This document shows, piece after piece, positions 1-11,442 of a stretch of DNA of 64,000 nucleotides. The notes beneath the pieces were generated by a model. That model was given only the letters and a program-made list of their open reading frames with translations, was not told the DNA's origin and did no database searches. A program made the translations under genes and the position numbers. This stretch comes from Fomitopsis serialis (Eukaryota > Basidiomycota > Agaricomycetes > Polyporales > Fomitopsidaceae), in the NCBI RefSeq assembly GCF_022376445.1, contig NW_025954992.1, forward strand, positions 310,001-374,000, read 5' to 3'. Each line of letters opens with the position of its first letter. The first letter of the stretch is position 1.

Positions 1-2574
1 CGCTATCGTTGCTACCCATACCCTTCAGTCTTCTCACCTGGATAAGATACAAGAATTCCTTTTGAGGGGAGAACGGCGGGCCGCATCACACTACGCATCG
101 GACCAGAAACTGTGGGCGCACGCGATGGTCATCGCCAGTAGCATAGACAAGGAAGCGTGGAAGGAGGTTGTCACCGAGTTCGTGAGAACTGAGCTGGCGA
201 GCAAACCTCAAGTGCCCGGCACGCACACGAAGGCCACGGCTGATGGCCGGGAGGCTCTGAGAGTTGCCTACAGTCTTTTTTCTGGGCATGGGTCCGCATC
301 GAGTGAGTGACCCAAACATACGAGTTCGAAGCAATCGTTGACATCGTTTCTACAGTTCAGGAACTGGTAACCCCCAAGCCTCTCGCACAAGCAGTGTCAA
401 CGCTCCAGGTACCTTTACCTTCGACGACCTCGGTCACACCCCTTTCGGCTAGCTTCCCTGGCCCATCTGAGCCCATGAACGTCTCATTGGAGGTATTGGC
501 CAAGTGGGCAGACACGATTGCTATGATTTACTCGAGTCCACTTACATTCGAGACTTCGTCGGCCTTGACTGCTCTCGGAGATCAATTAGCAGCCAACCAT
601 TGGTACGAAGCTGCGCACGCATGGTAAGGATTTGTTCACCTGACAGAGCGTACGTTGATTATGATCTCTGTCAGCTATTTGCTGTCTCCGCAGACGTCTC
701 CTATGGGCGGAATCGGTAGCTCAAGCCGAATGGTCCTCCTTGGAAGCCCAAGTCCATCTGTTTCGCTGAGCTTCGCCAAGGATCCGGACCCACTGATCTT
801 CTCCGAGGTCGCAGAATTTGCGATGTCTTTGACAACACCTGCGAAGGGCCAAGAGGCATTTGCTGGTCTACCGCACCTGCAACCATACCGCCTTATACGC
901 GCTGCCAATCTTGCAGAATTGGGACATGTCCAGTTGGCAAATAGGTGTGTATTCTTCGCTAGCTAGCAGTCCTTCGATGCTTATGTTCTGGTAGGTACTG
1001 CGAAGCCATCTCCCATTCTTTGAACAGGAACTCGCCGTATATCAACCCTACGTTCCTTGAGCAACTCAAGGGTCTCAACGATAGGCTCGTGGCTGCCCCC
1101 CAACTCGATAAGTCAGGGTCGTGGATAACCTCCAAAGTATCGAAACCGAGTCTCGATGGCATCGGCAGCTGGGTTGGAGGCCGCCTTACAAAGTTCATTG
1201 CCGGAGAGGACTCTCCTCGACCTGACCAGCAAAGTCATGGACAACCGTCGCAATCTTTCGGGGGACCCTTTTCTCAGTATAGCACAATCTCTTCGACGAC
1301 GAGCTCAGCCGTGCCGTCACCACATCAATCGACTGTCATCTTGCCCAAACAACGAGCTCACCGCCACCGTTCAGGACTGGTTCTGCGACGGGCCTGCGAG
1401 CGTCTGCTGCGCCGCAGATCAATCGTGCCTCATCTGCCATGGATTACACGCGGCCTTCGCTGAGTCGCAAGTCTTCCCCCGTGCCCCGCGTCGCATCTGC
1501 AAACCCAGCGACGACAACGTTTGCAGATGCGTCACTGTATAGCCAAGCACTCAACGGACACGCCTTCGGAAGCAGTTCCAAGCAGAGCTTGAACGGATAT
1601 GGGACGCAGGATGATCAAAGTGCTGATGGCGACTCGCCACAATCAAAGGGCCGGCCATCGGAACATGGTGGGGATCATCAGACGCTAGTGCCACGACACC
1701 AACTGCGTCCTCCTTTATGCCGAACGACGAGTCTTCCGTACAAACAGCGACGTCAAGCCAGTTCATCTCGCTAATGGACGACTACTCTGCGACGCCCACG
1801 GCGTATCAGGCGCAGAGGACGTTCTCTGATAACCCATCAATTGACGAGGAGGATGACTTGGGGTTGGGCAACTCGTTCAGTCGCCCGAAACGCGATCGCC
1901 AGGCGAGCGAGGATGAGTCTGCGCCTGCGCCAACAAAGGAAGAGCCCAAAGAGCCCGTCAAAAACGAGGAGAAACCTGGTGCGTCGAACTTGTTGGCAAG
2001 TATCTGTGTTTAAAGAAGTGACATCCTGCCTCAGCAGCCGGCTCATCAAGCGGGTGGTTGAGTCGTTTGTGGAAGCGGGAGTCCACGCCGGCTCCTGTGA
2101 AAGCCAACCTGGGCGAGCAGACTTCGTTTTATTACGACAAGGAACTTAAGAGATGGGTCAACAAGAATGTGAGGCTTCATTCGAATCCAGCCACGTCTGC
2201 AGTGCTAACATGCCACGTCATCCCTTCAGAGTGGTGCAGAGACTGCAAAACCGGGACCACCGCCGCCCCCGCCCCGCGCGCAGACTACGTCTCCGGGCAA
2301 ATCCATGAGAGCGCTGCCCTCGGGGGCGACGCCACCCCCGCCTCCAACAAGGCCCGCAACGACCGACCCGGGCGACGGCCCGCCCAAGCCCCCGATGCGC
2401 ATACGCTCTAACTTAGTTCCACCTGAGAGCGACAGCTCTGCGCCACCGACACCCATGTCGGCTACGCTGCCGGGACAGGGCCCGCCACCTGCAAGCCGGT
2501 CGAGGGGGGCTGCGAAGCGGCCGGCGAGGAGTCGATACGTAGATGTTTTCGCCCAGCAGCAGCAGGGCAGCTAG
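1..2574 (+). CDS. SEC16: COPII coat assembly protein Sec16, 3' part
   Basis: Sec16 is the ER-exit-site scaffold that organises COPII coat assembly. The window starts inside the gene. The first exon encodes the end of the central conserved (ACE1) domain (LWAHAMVIASSIDKEAW). It is followed by helical repeats (VLAKWADTIAMIYSS, LTALGDQLAANHWYEAAHAC) and a long Ser/Pro-rich tail. The C-terminal conserved block is SRLWKRESTPAPVK / FYYDKELKRWVNKN, and the protein ends in the typical RYVDVFAQQQQGS. Introns sit near 301-360, 627-676, 946-989, about 2000-2050 and 2168-2229. The reading frame breaks twice in the tail: near 1347-1349 (one A short in an AAA run) and near 1681 (one G short). Reading through both restores a continuous Ser/Pro-rich tail. 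The N-terminal half lies outside the window. Confidence 0.93.
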
Positions 2575-2812
2575 ACGACAGTCGTGTGTTCTGCGTTAGG
2601 CAGGATTGGAAAGAGTTACTCGGTCGCATTCTATCATCTCTGCATGCTTATACATATCCGTCGCAGTGTTCTGGACTCTCGAATTCATAATAGATATAGT
2701 CTTGTCTCACGTTCATGCGACAGATCGGAAAGGAAGACAATGACTCTCGACTTTGGATGTGGAAGTCGCGATGTGATGACACCCGTTTTTGTACAATACA
2801 CCTGTCTGGACT

Positions 2813-4034
2813 CTACAAGAGCAGCCTGAATGGATAACCTGCGAGACAACGCTAAGTATCCTGGTGAATGCAGCCGGAAGAAGCTTAAACACGCACCCTT
2901 GTTCTTCTCTTTGAAGAGGGAGACGAGGACGGAGTACATCACGAAGATGACGCCAGTCCACAAGTAGACCTGCATGCGCTGACGCGAGGGTGACATCTGG
3001 CTCGGGACAACCAATGTCAGCATCAGGAAGCCGGCTGCAAGCGTGCCATCTACATAAGGATCGTGGTCAGCAGGCAGCATAGCCAACACATATTGCGTGC
3101 CGCTCACAGATCATGGAGACGACTTGGACCTCCTGGCCATACTGCGACTGGTATCCGCCTGCGACCCATTGACCATTCGGCCCGGTGTACGGCATGCCGC
3201 GGATGCGCACGAACATGAAGCCGGAAGTCATGACAAGGGACGTGAGCACCGTGATGGCGGCCCATGTCCAGCGCGACTTTAGTATGGGCGAGATGAAACG
3301 AAGGGCAGCGACGAATGACAGGAGGACAAATAGACCGCTACCAATACGCGAGTAGTCAATGGGTGCCTTGTAGGGGATGGCGACCGGCGTGTAGTGCGAG
3401 AGTTGTTCGGCGAGAGGTGCGGCGTCAAAGCCCCTGGTAAGAATGCGGTGAGCGCGAAAGTACATGATCCGTGAGTATCACGCACTGAGAGAAGTCGAGG
3501 GCAATGGGGTTGGTCCTCCCGTTTGCCGGACGGCGAGGGCCGTCGGTAGCAGGCCATACTTGCACGACTGGCGCGGATTGCAGACCAAGCTATGGACGTG
3601 CTTCAGTATTTAATGGCCAGTATATACAATGTAGTACGCGCACCTGCTGGAAGATAGTCATCGCGTGGTCAAAGTCCACCGTCCCGAAGAAGTGACTGTT
3701 GCGCTCCGCAGCTGACACCTTCGACCACGCCTTTGCGACCGCATTCCAGCTCGGGTCGAACTCCCTGCGAGGGGTGCCGTCAACATGACTGTTTAGTAGT
3801 CTTGGTCCGTACATACTTGCAAGGCCCGCATTTCCGTCTCTTGTCCAAAGCAGTGAACTGGACGGACGCAGACCACGTCCTCTTGGGATTCGTGAGAAGC
3901 TGGTACGAGTGCTCGTCTAGCCTGATGACGCCGTTGTTGGCGGCGGCAAGCTTGACCAGTTGTGCATGGTCTGCCTCGGCCGATGCAGCGATGCAGAAAG
4001 GCAGGAGGAAAAGAGCGAGGAGAGGCAGCAGCAT
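2813..4034 (-). CDS. OST3: Oligosaccharyltransferase subunit Ost3/Ost6
   Basis: This is a thioredoxin-fold subunit of the ER oligosaccharyltransferase, which holds acceptor polypeptides by mixed disulfide during N-glycosylation. The ATG at 4034 opens a signal peptide (MLLPLLALFLLPFCIAASAEA). A luminal thioredoxin-like domain follows with an intact CGPC redox motif and the segment FDPSWNAVAKAWSKV. Four membrane helices come next, with the conserved luminal stretch RGMPYTGPNGQWVAGGYQSQYG. The last exon is short and easily missed: splicing after KNKG to an acceptor just upstream of 2837 gives the family's C-terminus KNKGYPFRLLL and a stop at 2813. The gene is divergent from PIK1. Ost3 and Ost6 cannot be separated from this sequence alone. 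Confidence 0.92.
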
Positions 4035-4207
4035 GGCTGCGGGAGAGCAAGAGCGGTGAGCTGCGACGCGCGCGCCGGCGCGACGTGTCGATGTCGGTCA
4101 CGGGGATCATGCGCCGGGCGCGCGTCGAGCCAGCCTGAGCCCGACGCGAGCTGTGCCTCGTAGCGAACTCGATGCACCCAGCGGCCTGTTCCTATGCCCA
4201 CTAGACC
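4035..4207. promoter_or_regulatory. Shared OST3/PIK1 intergenic promoter
   Basis: These 173 bases separate two divergent start codons, so both promoters must overlap here or lie inside the neighbouring gene. The stretch is GC-rich with several CGCGCG-type steps and a pyrimidine-rich run just before the PIK1 start. I see no TATA box. That it acts as a bidirectional promoter is inferred from gene layout only. Confidence 0.5.
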
Positions 4208-7200
4208 ATGTCCCATGCCCTCCTCCTTCGTCTCTTCCTCTCCCCGTCTTTCTTCAGCGTCCATGTCGCGTTGCAGTATCTCAGGGTTTATGCGGACAAC
4301 ATCGGTGTCACGTACTACCTCACAAGGAGGCTTCGGGAGCTAGACGCTCCAGAATTGCGCGAAGTATGGGGATTCATATGGTGAGAACCAAATCAACTTC
4401 CCATGCATCTTGGATGGCCAATTTGACCTATCCTATGTAAGCCACCTCCTAATAACGAGACCGTCCAAGTCAAGAGCATTGGAATGCTTCGTTGTCGAGA
4501 CTTGCCACAAGTCTACCCATATTGCCATGCTGGTGCGCTTGTTCCTTGATATGATGTCCGTATATTCTTACAGCTAGCACAGACACTATGGTACATGCAA
4601 GCGCATTTGAGAGACCTGGCATCTCCCCAGACCAACCCTCAGTCATTCCTCATCTGCCAAAGGGTCTTGCATCAATGTCACGAGCTCATTTTCGGTGACA
4701 TACCCCAGTCGAGTGCTCCATACTCGTCTCTCAGCTTGCCAACGCAGCTAGGGCCCTTGCGGACGAAGGTCCGACCTCACCTGCAACCAACTGTAGTTGG
4801 TATTGGCATGGTCTGGGCAGGGGTCCCGGCCATGCCAGCACTAACGCAGATCATGGGTGAGGTTGCGATAGAGCAGGGCCGAATAGATGAAGAAGGCCGA
4901 GGGATCAAGAGTGTTGAGAGCGCTGATGATGATGTCGTTCGCGGTGTGTCGCGAGAGCCATCCATAGACCAGGCGAATGAGAAGGAAGATCCGCAAGATT
5001 CTGACGAGGACGACGGCATCGAAAAGGCACCCTCAATTGCCCCTACTCTACAGCCCGCGCCAGGGCACCTGAGGTTCCTCACTAGAGAGGGCTCTCATTC
5101 GTCGCGACGGCAGACTATTGCAGCACAGACGAGCCCGGTGCTACCACTCTTGAAAGGTATGCGCCCGTATAGACTCTCGGAAGACCCATTTGGTCAACAA
5201 GACGATGATGGCATGCCCCCGACCGCTACAACACCCTTTCAATCAACGCCGTCCCTATCCACCAGCCGACGACGCACCAAAACACTCAGCGTCCATGCGG
5301 CGGACTTGGTGGAGAAGTATGACTTCCCCTCACAAGTCCACCTTCTACGCAGCCATTACTGTCGTTCCGAGGTTCGTTGAGATTCACATCTAGCGCACCG
5401 TAGCTTGTGCACATCCATTTGCGCAGGTGAAGTTCATCCTTGCCCTCGAAAACATCTGCAACCGGCTGCTCGTCGTTCCAAAACCTGCTCGCATAAGCGC
5501 ACTAAGGGCGGAATTGACAGGGATGAACCATATGCTACCCACAGAGGTTGTCGGTTTCCTGATTTATATGAGAACGTTTCGCTCACAATTGGTTCGGCAG
5601 GTCTGCATGCCCATGTGGTGTATTTCATCAGACACTCCTACAGGATCCCGCGGCATACCACAACCACACCACCGCATCGTTCGAATACCACCAGGTGAAA
5701 GCGTAGTACTCAATTCAGCTGAGCGCGCCCCATATCTTCTACTCATCGAGATTCTCCACGATGACCTCGACTTCGACCCCGCCAAACGGAGTAACAAGGA
5801 GATCCTGAAAAAGATCGTTCTCAAGGAAGTCGAGCGGGAAGGTTCGTCGAAAGACCTGGATGCCTTCACAGGTCGCGTTCCCATCCCCCGCCATTCAAGG
5901 ACACCATCAGGGGCAGACCACAACGCGTCAGAGATGTCCATCGGGAACGAGAACGAGGAAGTTCGTAATACTCCTGAGATTATCATCTCTACGTTCCCCG
6001 TGTCTCCTCTTAGCCCCAGGACGCTTGAAGACGACGAGGAAGTCGACCTGGTCGAGCAGCTGTACGGCAATGACAACGCCCTCCGTGCGAGAGAAGTCGA
6101 CCTCTCCGAGACCGTCGTTCTCCCGCCAGCGCCCAAGAATAGAGACCTCGACATCGTCACTTGGTCCCGCTCGTCATCGGTGCCACCGACACCTATGCTC
6201 GAGAACGTGCCGAGTACCTCACATCATACCCCATCACACAGCCTATCCGGAATCCCGCGCCGCTCACAGGGAGTGGGCCTCCAGCCGGAGCCTCTCGCGG
6301 ACATCACTGTCAATGGATCATCCCTCATGCTCTCCTTGGACGAGTACTCCGAGCGCATGCGTACCGCGGCGGTCATGCTGGCGCAGCTCAACGCAAGCGT
6401 GGTCCGCGAGTCCATCCTCCCTCTCCCCGTACCGCCAACCCCCTCACTCGACTCGTCCACCTTCACCGCGCCCCTCCGGTGGATTGCGAGCACGCCGATT
6501 CTTAGCGTCATGCCCGGCTCGTCGTCAAATGGCGATGAGGTCCAGACACCGGTACCGCAGACCCCAGCGCCGATGCCGATGAAGCTGCAGCCGAGCGAGG
6601 CAGCGGCGATCCGCGAACGGATCATGGGCGAGATGCTGGCGCTGGAGGAGGAGCGGATGGCAAGGATGAGAGAGAGCGGGATGGGCGAGGGCGTGTTGAG
6701 GCTGGGTGGCGAGGAGAACGTGAAGTCGGTGGAGGACGAGCGGATCATTCGGAAGGAGCTGAGTAAGGCGGACCCGTCTGCTGTAGTGTTCAGCGAGTCC
6801 TGGGCTGCGAAGAAGGTGATGACTGATTGCATTAGAGTTGGAATGCTGGCTCATGGATTGGGCAGAGTCGAATACGGCAGGCTTCACCATATGGCCATCT
6901 AGGTATGTACAAATGGTTTCGCCAAGATGTCGGGGACTGATGGATTGCTACAGCCAACTGGGACTGTGTCTCGGTCATCGTCAAGACTGGCGGTGACTTG
7001 CGACAGGAGCAGCTCGCAGTTCATCTCATCCAAGAGTTCGAGAAGATTTGGAAAGAGGAGAACTGTCCATGCTGGGTGCGATAGTACGTTCATGGTCTTC
7101 TGCCTCCCCGAATGCCATACTAAGCTTCCGACTGTTGCAGCTTCCGTATCTTGATCACTGGCAGTACATCGGGGTTGGTGGAGACGATTACCGACGCGGT

Positions 7201-8106
7201 GTCGATACACTCGATCAAGAAGGCTGAGTATGCGCGAAGGCTCACGCAGGGGCGATTAGGACACGTCAGCCTGTTTGATCATTTCAGATCAGTGAGTGAG
7301 GGCGTACAGATTTCAGAGGATGTGTCTCATCTGCTCGCAGACGTATGGTGATCCATCGTCGGCCAGATTCGTCAGAGCGCAGCGCAACTTCGCGAAGTCG
7401 TTAGCTGGTAAGTTCTCAACTGCCGGTGAGATCAACGCTTGACACGTTCTACAGGATACTCCTTGGTCACCTATTTTCTGCAAATCAAGGACCGGCATAA
7501 TGGGAACATCCTGCTCGACCGTGACGGCCACCTCATTCACATCGACTTCGGCTTCATGCTCTCGAACTCGCCGGGGAACATTGGCTTCGAGGCTGCACCG
7601 TTCAAGCTTCCACTGGAGTACATTGAAGTGCTCGGTGGGCTGAACAGCGGGCCATACATTGAGTTCAAGAGGCTGTTCAGGGACGGCTTTGAAGCGGCGC
7701 GCAAGCATTGTGACCGGATCGTCAGTGCGTATAGCCTGTTCAATTTTTGAGATGTAGCACCGGCTCACATTCACATCTGCAGCCCTGGTTGAGCTGATGC
7801 AGAAGGGTGAGCCAATACTTCGTAGCCAATGACACCGGTATTGACTGCTTGTGATGACCCGCAGACTCTGCATTACCTTGCTTCGCTGCATTAGGAGATC
7901 AGACAGCGGCACAGCTGCGGGAGCGATTCCAACAAGGCTTGACGCACGCCTCTGTTGAGGACCATGTCAACAGGCTCGTTGAGACATCTTTGGGCTCTAA
8001 CTGGACACGTCTGTACGATTCGGTACGTCGCATTCTAGCCTCTGCGCAATATAGTTGCTGACCCTGGAGTTGATAGTATCAATACTATTCGCAATCTATC
8101 TTTTGA
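4208..8106 (+). CDS. PIK1: Phosphatidylinositol 4-kinase Pik1
   Basis: Pik1 makes PI4P at the Golgi and is needed for Golgi-to-surface traffic. The start at 4208 opens directly into the lipid-kinase-unique helical domain (SVHVALQYLRVYADNIGVTY, ELREVWGFICHLL). A Frq1/NCS-1-binding-type region and a long Ser/Pro-rich middle segment follow (residues about 270-700 by exon length). The C-terminal catalytic domain shows SPYGHLANWDCVSVIVKTGG, DLRQEQLA, the catalytic loop DRHNGNILLDRDGHL and the metal-binding HIDFGFML. The gene ends LYDSYQYYSQSIF with TGA at 8104. About ten short introns are visible, for example 4379-4439, 5371-5426, 6814-6870, 6901-6950 and 7083-7140. No frame break was found. Length and domain order fit the family. 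Confidence 0.95.
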
Positions 8107-8760
8107 GATATGGCTGCGAACTGTGTTTGCTTTCACGGTGATGACTGTCGTCAGCCGGATAGTCAGAAATGGCCGACAGCCATCAGTTGGTGCTCGCGAG
8201 ACTAGGCATCTGTCTCTTGTGCGCAGAGATACACTCCATGCAGCCTACCCTCTACTGTCGACATTGAGCGAACGGCTGGGCGGCACCACAGCTTACACAC
8301 AATGCAATGGAGTCGTACTGTATGATCAGCTAGATGAGACCAACATCCGATTGTGCCGGGTTGGAATGGACAGACGTCTGAAGAGTGGCACAGTTGTGAG
8401 CTTGACCTTGAAACTTGAAGTGCCGCTGACGATGGAGGGGCTACCCTTGCTGTACAATTGCGAGAACATTCCACTCACAGTCCCATGCAACATCCGGAGT
8501 CCATGTATCAGCCATGGCTCGATGACTGAGCATTAAGCGGGGACAATGAACGCTCTCATTACTCGCGGTGCAGTATGGCGGGTTTTCCTGCTCTCAGTTG
8601 TTGCTAGCTAGCATTCACCCCATTCCGATACGAGAGGCACAAAAGACACTGTGCCTGTTGATACCGACGCTGCATTGTCCGTTGCACGACAAGATTTAGA
8701 ATTAAAGGATAGACAGTACCAATGCGTATACATAAGACAAGACACGGACAAGAATCTGGC
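8107..8760. other. Convergent 3' intergenic region
   Basis: This 654 bp stretch lies between the ends of PIK1 (+) and the mannosyltransferase gene (-). An open frame at 8123-8536 (+) has no recognisable domain and no sensible gene context. I treat it as chance. No RNA gene or repeat was seen. Confidence 0.5.
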
Positions 8761-10653
8761 TCAGGACAGAGCATCGTATCGCTTCAGGCAGCTGTACCAC
8801 TCGTAGTCTGCACGTTCCGATGAGCAACCTGAAGAGACCGCGCGTGTTGCAGAGAGCGGTACGTACCGAAGTTTTCTGAGGGGTCGCACCAGCACTGGCC
8901 CTTGCGGTGCGAGTCGCCTTGGGGACAGTGCTGGAAGGGGTTGTGCCGATACCCTGAGAAGACGCGCTGTCAGATATGACAGTACCATGCGGTAGCGCGA
9001 GGACGTGACCAACCAATGTCGTTGAAGAAGTGGATCTGCTCCTTCTTTGCGAGGAGCGCAGCGCCGATGCTGTGAACGGGAGCATCGCCCCAGCGCTAAA
9101 CACAACCGTCAGTTAGTGAGATGAACGTATGCGCAGGATGCTAAGGGCATACCTCGTAGTAGAACCCGCCCTTACTGTCCAGGGCGTCAAAGAACTTGGA
9201 GTACGCCTCGCCGCGCCAGAAGTCAAGGTCGCCAATCTCGAAGTTGCTCCAGACTGAATGGGATTGAATCAATGTCTTGTGATGCAGACAACTGGACGGA
9301 TAGCTTACAATGGCAGTTGTTGTATGTCTCGCCGTTGTCATCGGAGATGAAAGACATGGCATTGCCAGGCGGGATGAGGTCCGAGTTGTTGTGGATGAAA
9401 TCTGATTGATGTTGATATAGGTCGTCAGAAGCACAAGGTAATCAGGACAGCGAGCATAAGACCTTTCACCGCATCCCAAAGGGTAGGAATCGTCTTGGGT
9501 ACTCGTACAAGGAGATAGTGAAGCCTGAGGAGACAGTGAGTGAAGGTCCTCAGCAGAAGCCATGACCTACCATAGACCTTGTTCCCGTCCTGCATCACTT
9601 TGAAGGGCTGTTACTGGTGAGTATCCACGAAATTCGGCAGAAACACAGACCCACATCATAATGCAAGTCACAGAAAAGGTAACGTCGGGCCTAGAATGCA
9701 GCAAACACAGCGTCAGGTACGTAAGTCCAAATGAGAAGTCTGGACGCACTCAATTCTCCAGTAGTACTTATATTTAGCAGTAGTTCGTGCCGGTAGAAGA
9801 ACTGCACAGCTTGTTGGTCAGGCTGCTTCGCGTGAGTGAGCTTGCTGACTTACCCCCGAGTTGAAGCGACACATGTTCCGGTAGCTAAAGGCGAGGGTCA
9901 ATAATAGTTACAACTTGCCGGGAGCAGAACGCACGGTACACTCCCTTCACAAGGCCAATGAGTCAAGCAAGGGTTACACAGGAATACGACAAACCTCCGT
10001 AAATGACCTGGTCCTTGATCATTTGTTTGCGAGCTACAGACGCCTTGTCCTCGTCGATCCAGGAAGGTTGGTACCAGTGGTCATGAGGAATCAAGCCAAA
10101 CTCAACGTTCGAGTTTGTGATCTCGAGAATCATGCTAAAGCGGCAGCGTAAGGCGCATGTAAACATGTCGACAGCACGCCCATGCGTACGCACTTCTTGA
10201 ATTCATCGCTGAAGGGTTCCTCGTTCAGGAAGACGTATGGGTACTTGTACTGCTTATTGAAGCGATCCTCTGAGCGGACGGAGTTCGACTCGGGATCGAC
10301 CTTTCACAAGATAGCGGACGCACCATTCTGCTTCACACTGGTGACAATGCCTCTCAGATCGCTATTCCGCGCGAGCAAGACGAAGGTAGCGTTCGCTCGC
10401 TCTGGATTGCTTGAATAGTCGACTGCAGGGGTAGGGTACGACTCGTACGTCTTCGAGCCTGGTCCACTCTGCAGCTGCTCCTTGAGGCGCGTGATAGAGG
10501 TAGCTCGGCCATACTCCTCATGCGAGAAGCTCAGAATGAAGTGCAAACTGATCTATGGCGGAGTCAGACGAACCGTCCGTCCATGGCGAAACATAGTCGG
10601 GGGCTCACAATGATGGCCAGCACCAGTATCACATAACGCATAGGCGTCATCAT
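8761..10653 (-). CDS. GT15 alpha-1,2-mannosyltransferase (KTR/KRE2 family)
   Basis: This is a Golgi type II membrane enzyme that adds alpha-1,2-mannose from GDP-mannose to N- or O-glycans. The ATG at 10653 gives a short cytoplasmic tail and signal anchor ([20 protein letters not shown]), broken by an intron near 10555-10609. The family core follows: [38 protein letters not shown], then [19 protein letters not shown]. The catalytic block contains [20 protein letters not shown] (the Glu of NFEI is the family nucleophile position) and [15 protein letters not shown]. The end is [29 protein letters not shown] and the stop at 8761. Many small introns are present and no frame break was found. Which KTR paralogue it is cannot be told from sequence alone. 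Confidence 0.9.
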
Positions 10654-11442
10654 CTTGTCGACGAGTCGACCTCAAACGAGGTGGATGGAACTGCGCCGAG
10701 CGGAAGGACTGGCGGTGCTGCCGTCGGGCGGAGGATGGACGTGGAGGTGTTGAGAGAGGTCGGCGGTGGGCCGCTCCGAGTTGCAGTAGTCGGTGGCTGC
10801 GCCTTCGCGGTCGCGTACTCAGGATCTTGATCGCGTGTTCTCCGCCACAACCCGGCAGTCCTGCAGTGTGCGCAGCCCGGCTGAACATGTATCTGTATTC
10901 CGTGGACCGTACACTACGCACAACGACAACATGCACAACGCAAAAGTAAGAGACGATCCGACAGCTGAGGGGAAAGATGGATATATCAACAAGGAAGTGG
11001 TGTAGCAACAGTAAATATGTATGTCGCGTTTGCAACGACGGACTGTCCGACTACGCGCAGAGTCTAAGCTAATCCCGGGATGAGGTGTAGCACACGCCGC
11101 CTCACGACCCGTTCCCAACTCCGTTAGGTGCCACGGTGTCCTCAAGGCTCCTGTGCGTCTGGAGGTCATGCAGCACTGTCGGGTCAACTATGGTTAACCC
11201 CGGCGAGTGTCAGCGCGCTCGCCGCGAGACGGTCACAACTCTACCTGGCAGCGCACTTTTCCGCCTCGATGCACACCCACTCCGCCTGGTGAATGTTCCA
11301 CGCCCACCTCAGGGAAGGGACGCTAGAGCGACATCTCGCATCAATATTCATGCCATCCGGCAGGACCATCGCGAGCAACCGCGCTTACATCGAGTCCAGG
11401 ATCAGCCATGGGCACTCGTTCAATCCCGATTCGTCCAGTCGC
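10654..11442. other. Intergenic, two tandem minus-strand genes
   Basis: These 789 bp lie between the mannosyltransferase start and the B56 stop, and should hold the mannosyltransferase promoter. Open frames here are short, low in complexity and unsupported. I saw no repeat or RNA gene. Confidence 0.45.

Noticed and set aside
2170..2190. attcgaatcc resembling a tRNA B box
   Set aside because: It lies in a SEC16 intron, has no matching A box or acceptor stem at tRNA spacing, and one base departs from GGTTCGA.
5564..6160. 198-codon minus-strand frame inside PIK1
   Set aside because: Ser/Arg-rich antisense shadow of a well-supported exon.
8123..8536. 137-codon plus-strand frame after PIK1
   Set aside because: No domain, no splice context, and it starts in the PIK1 3' untranslated region.
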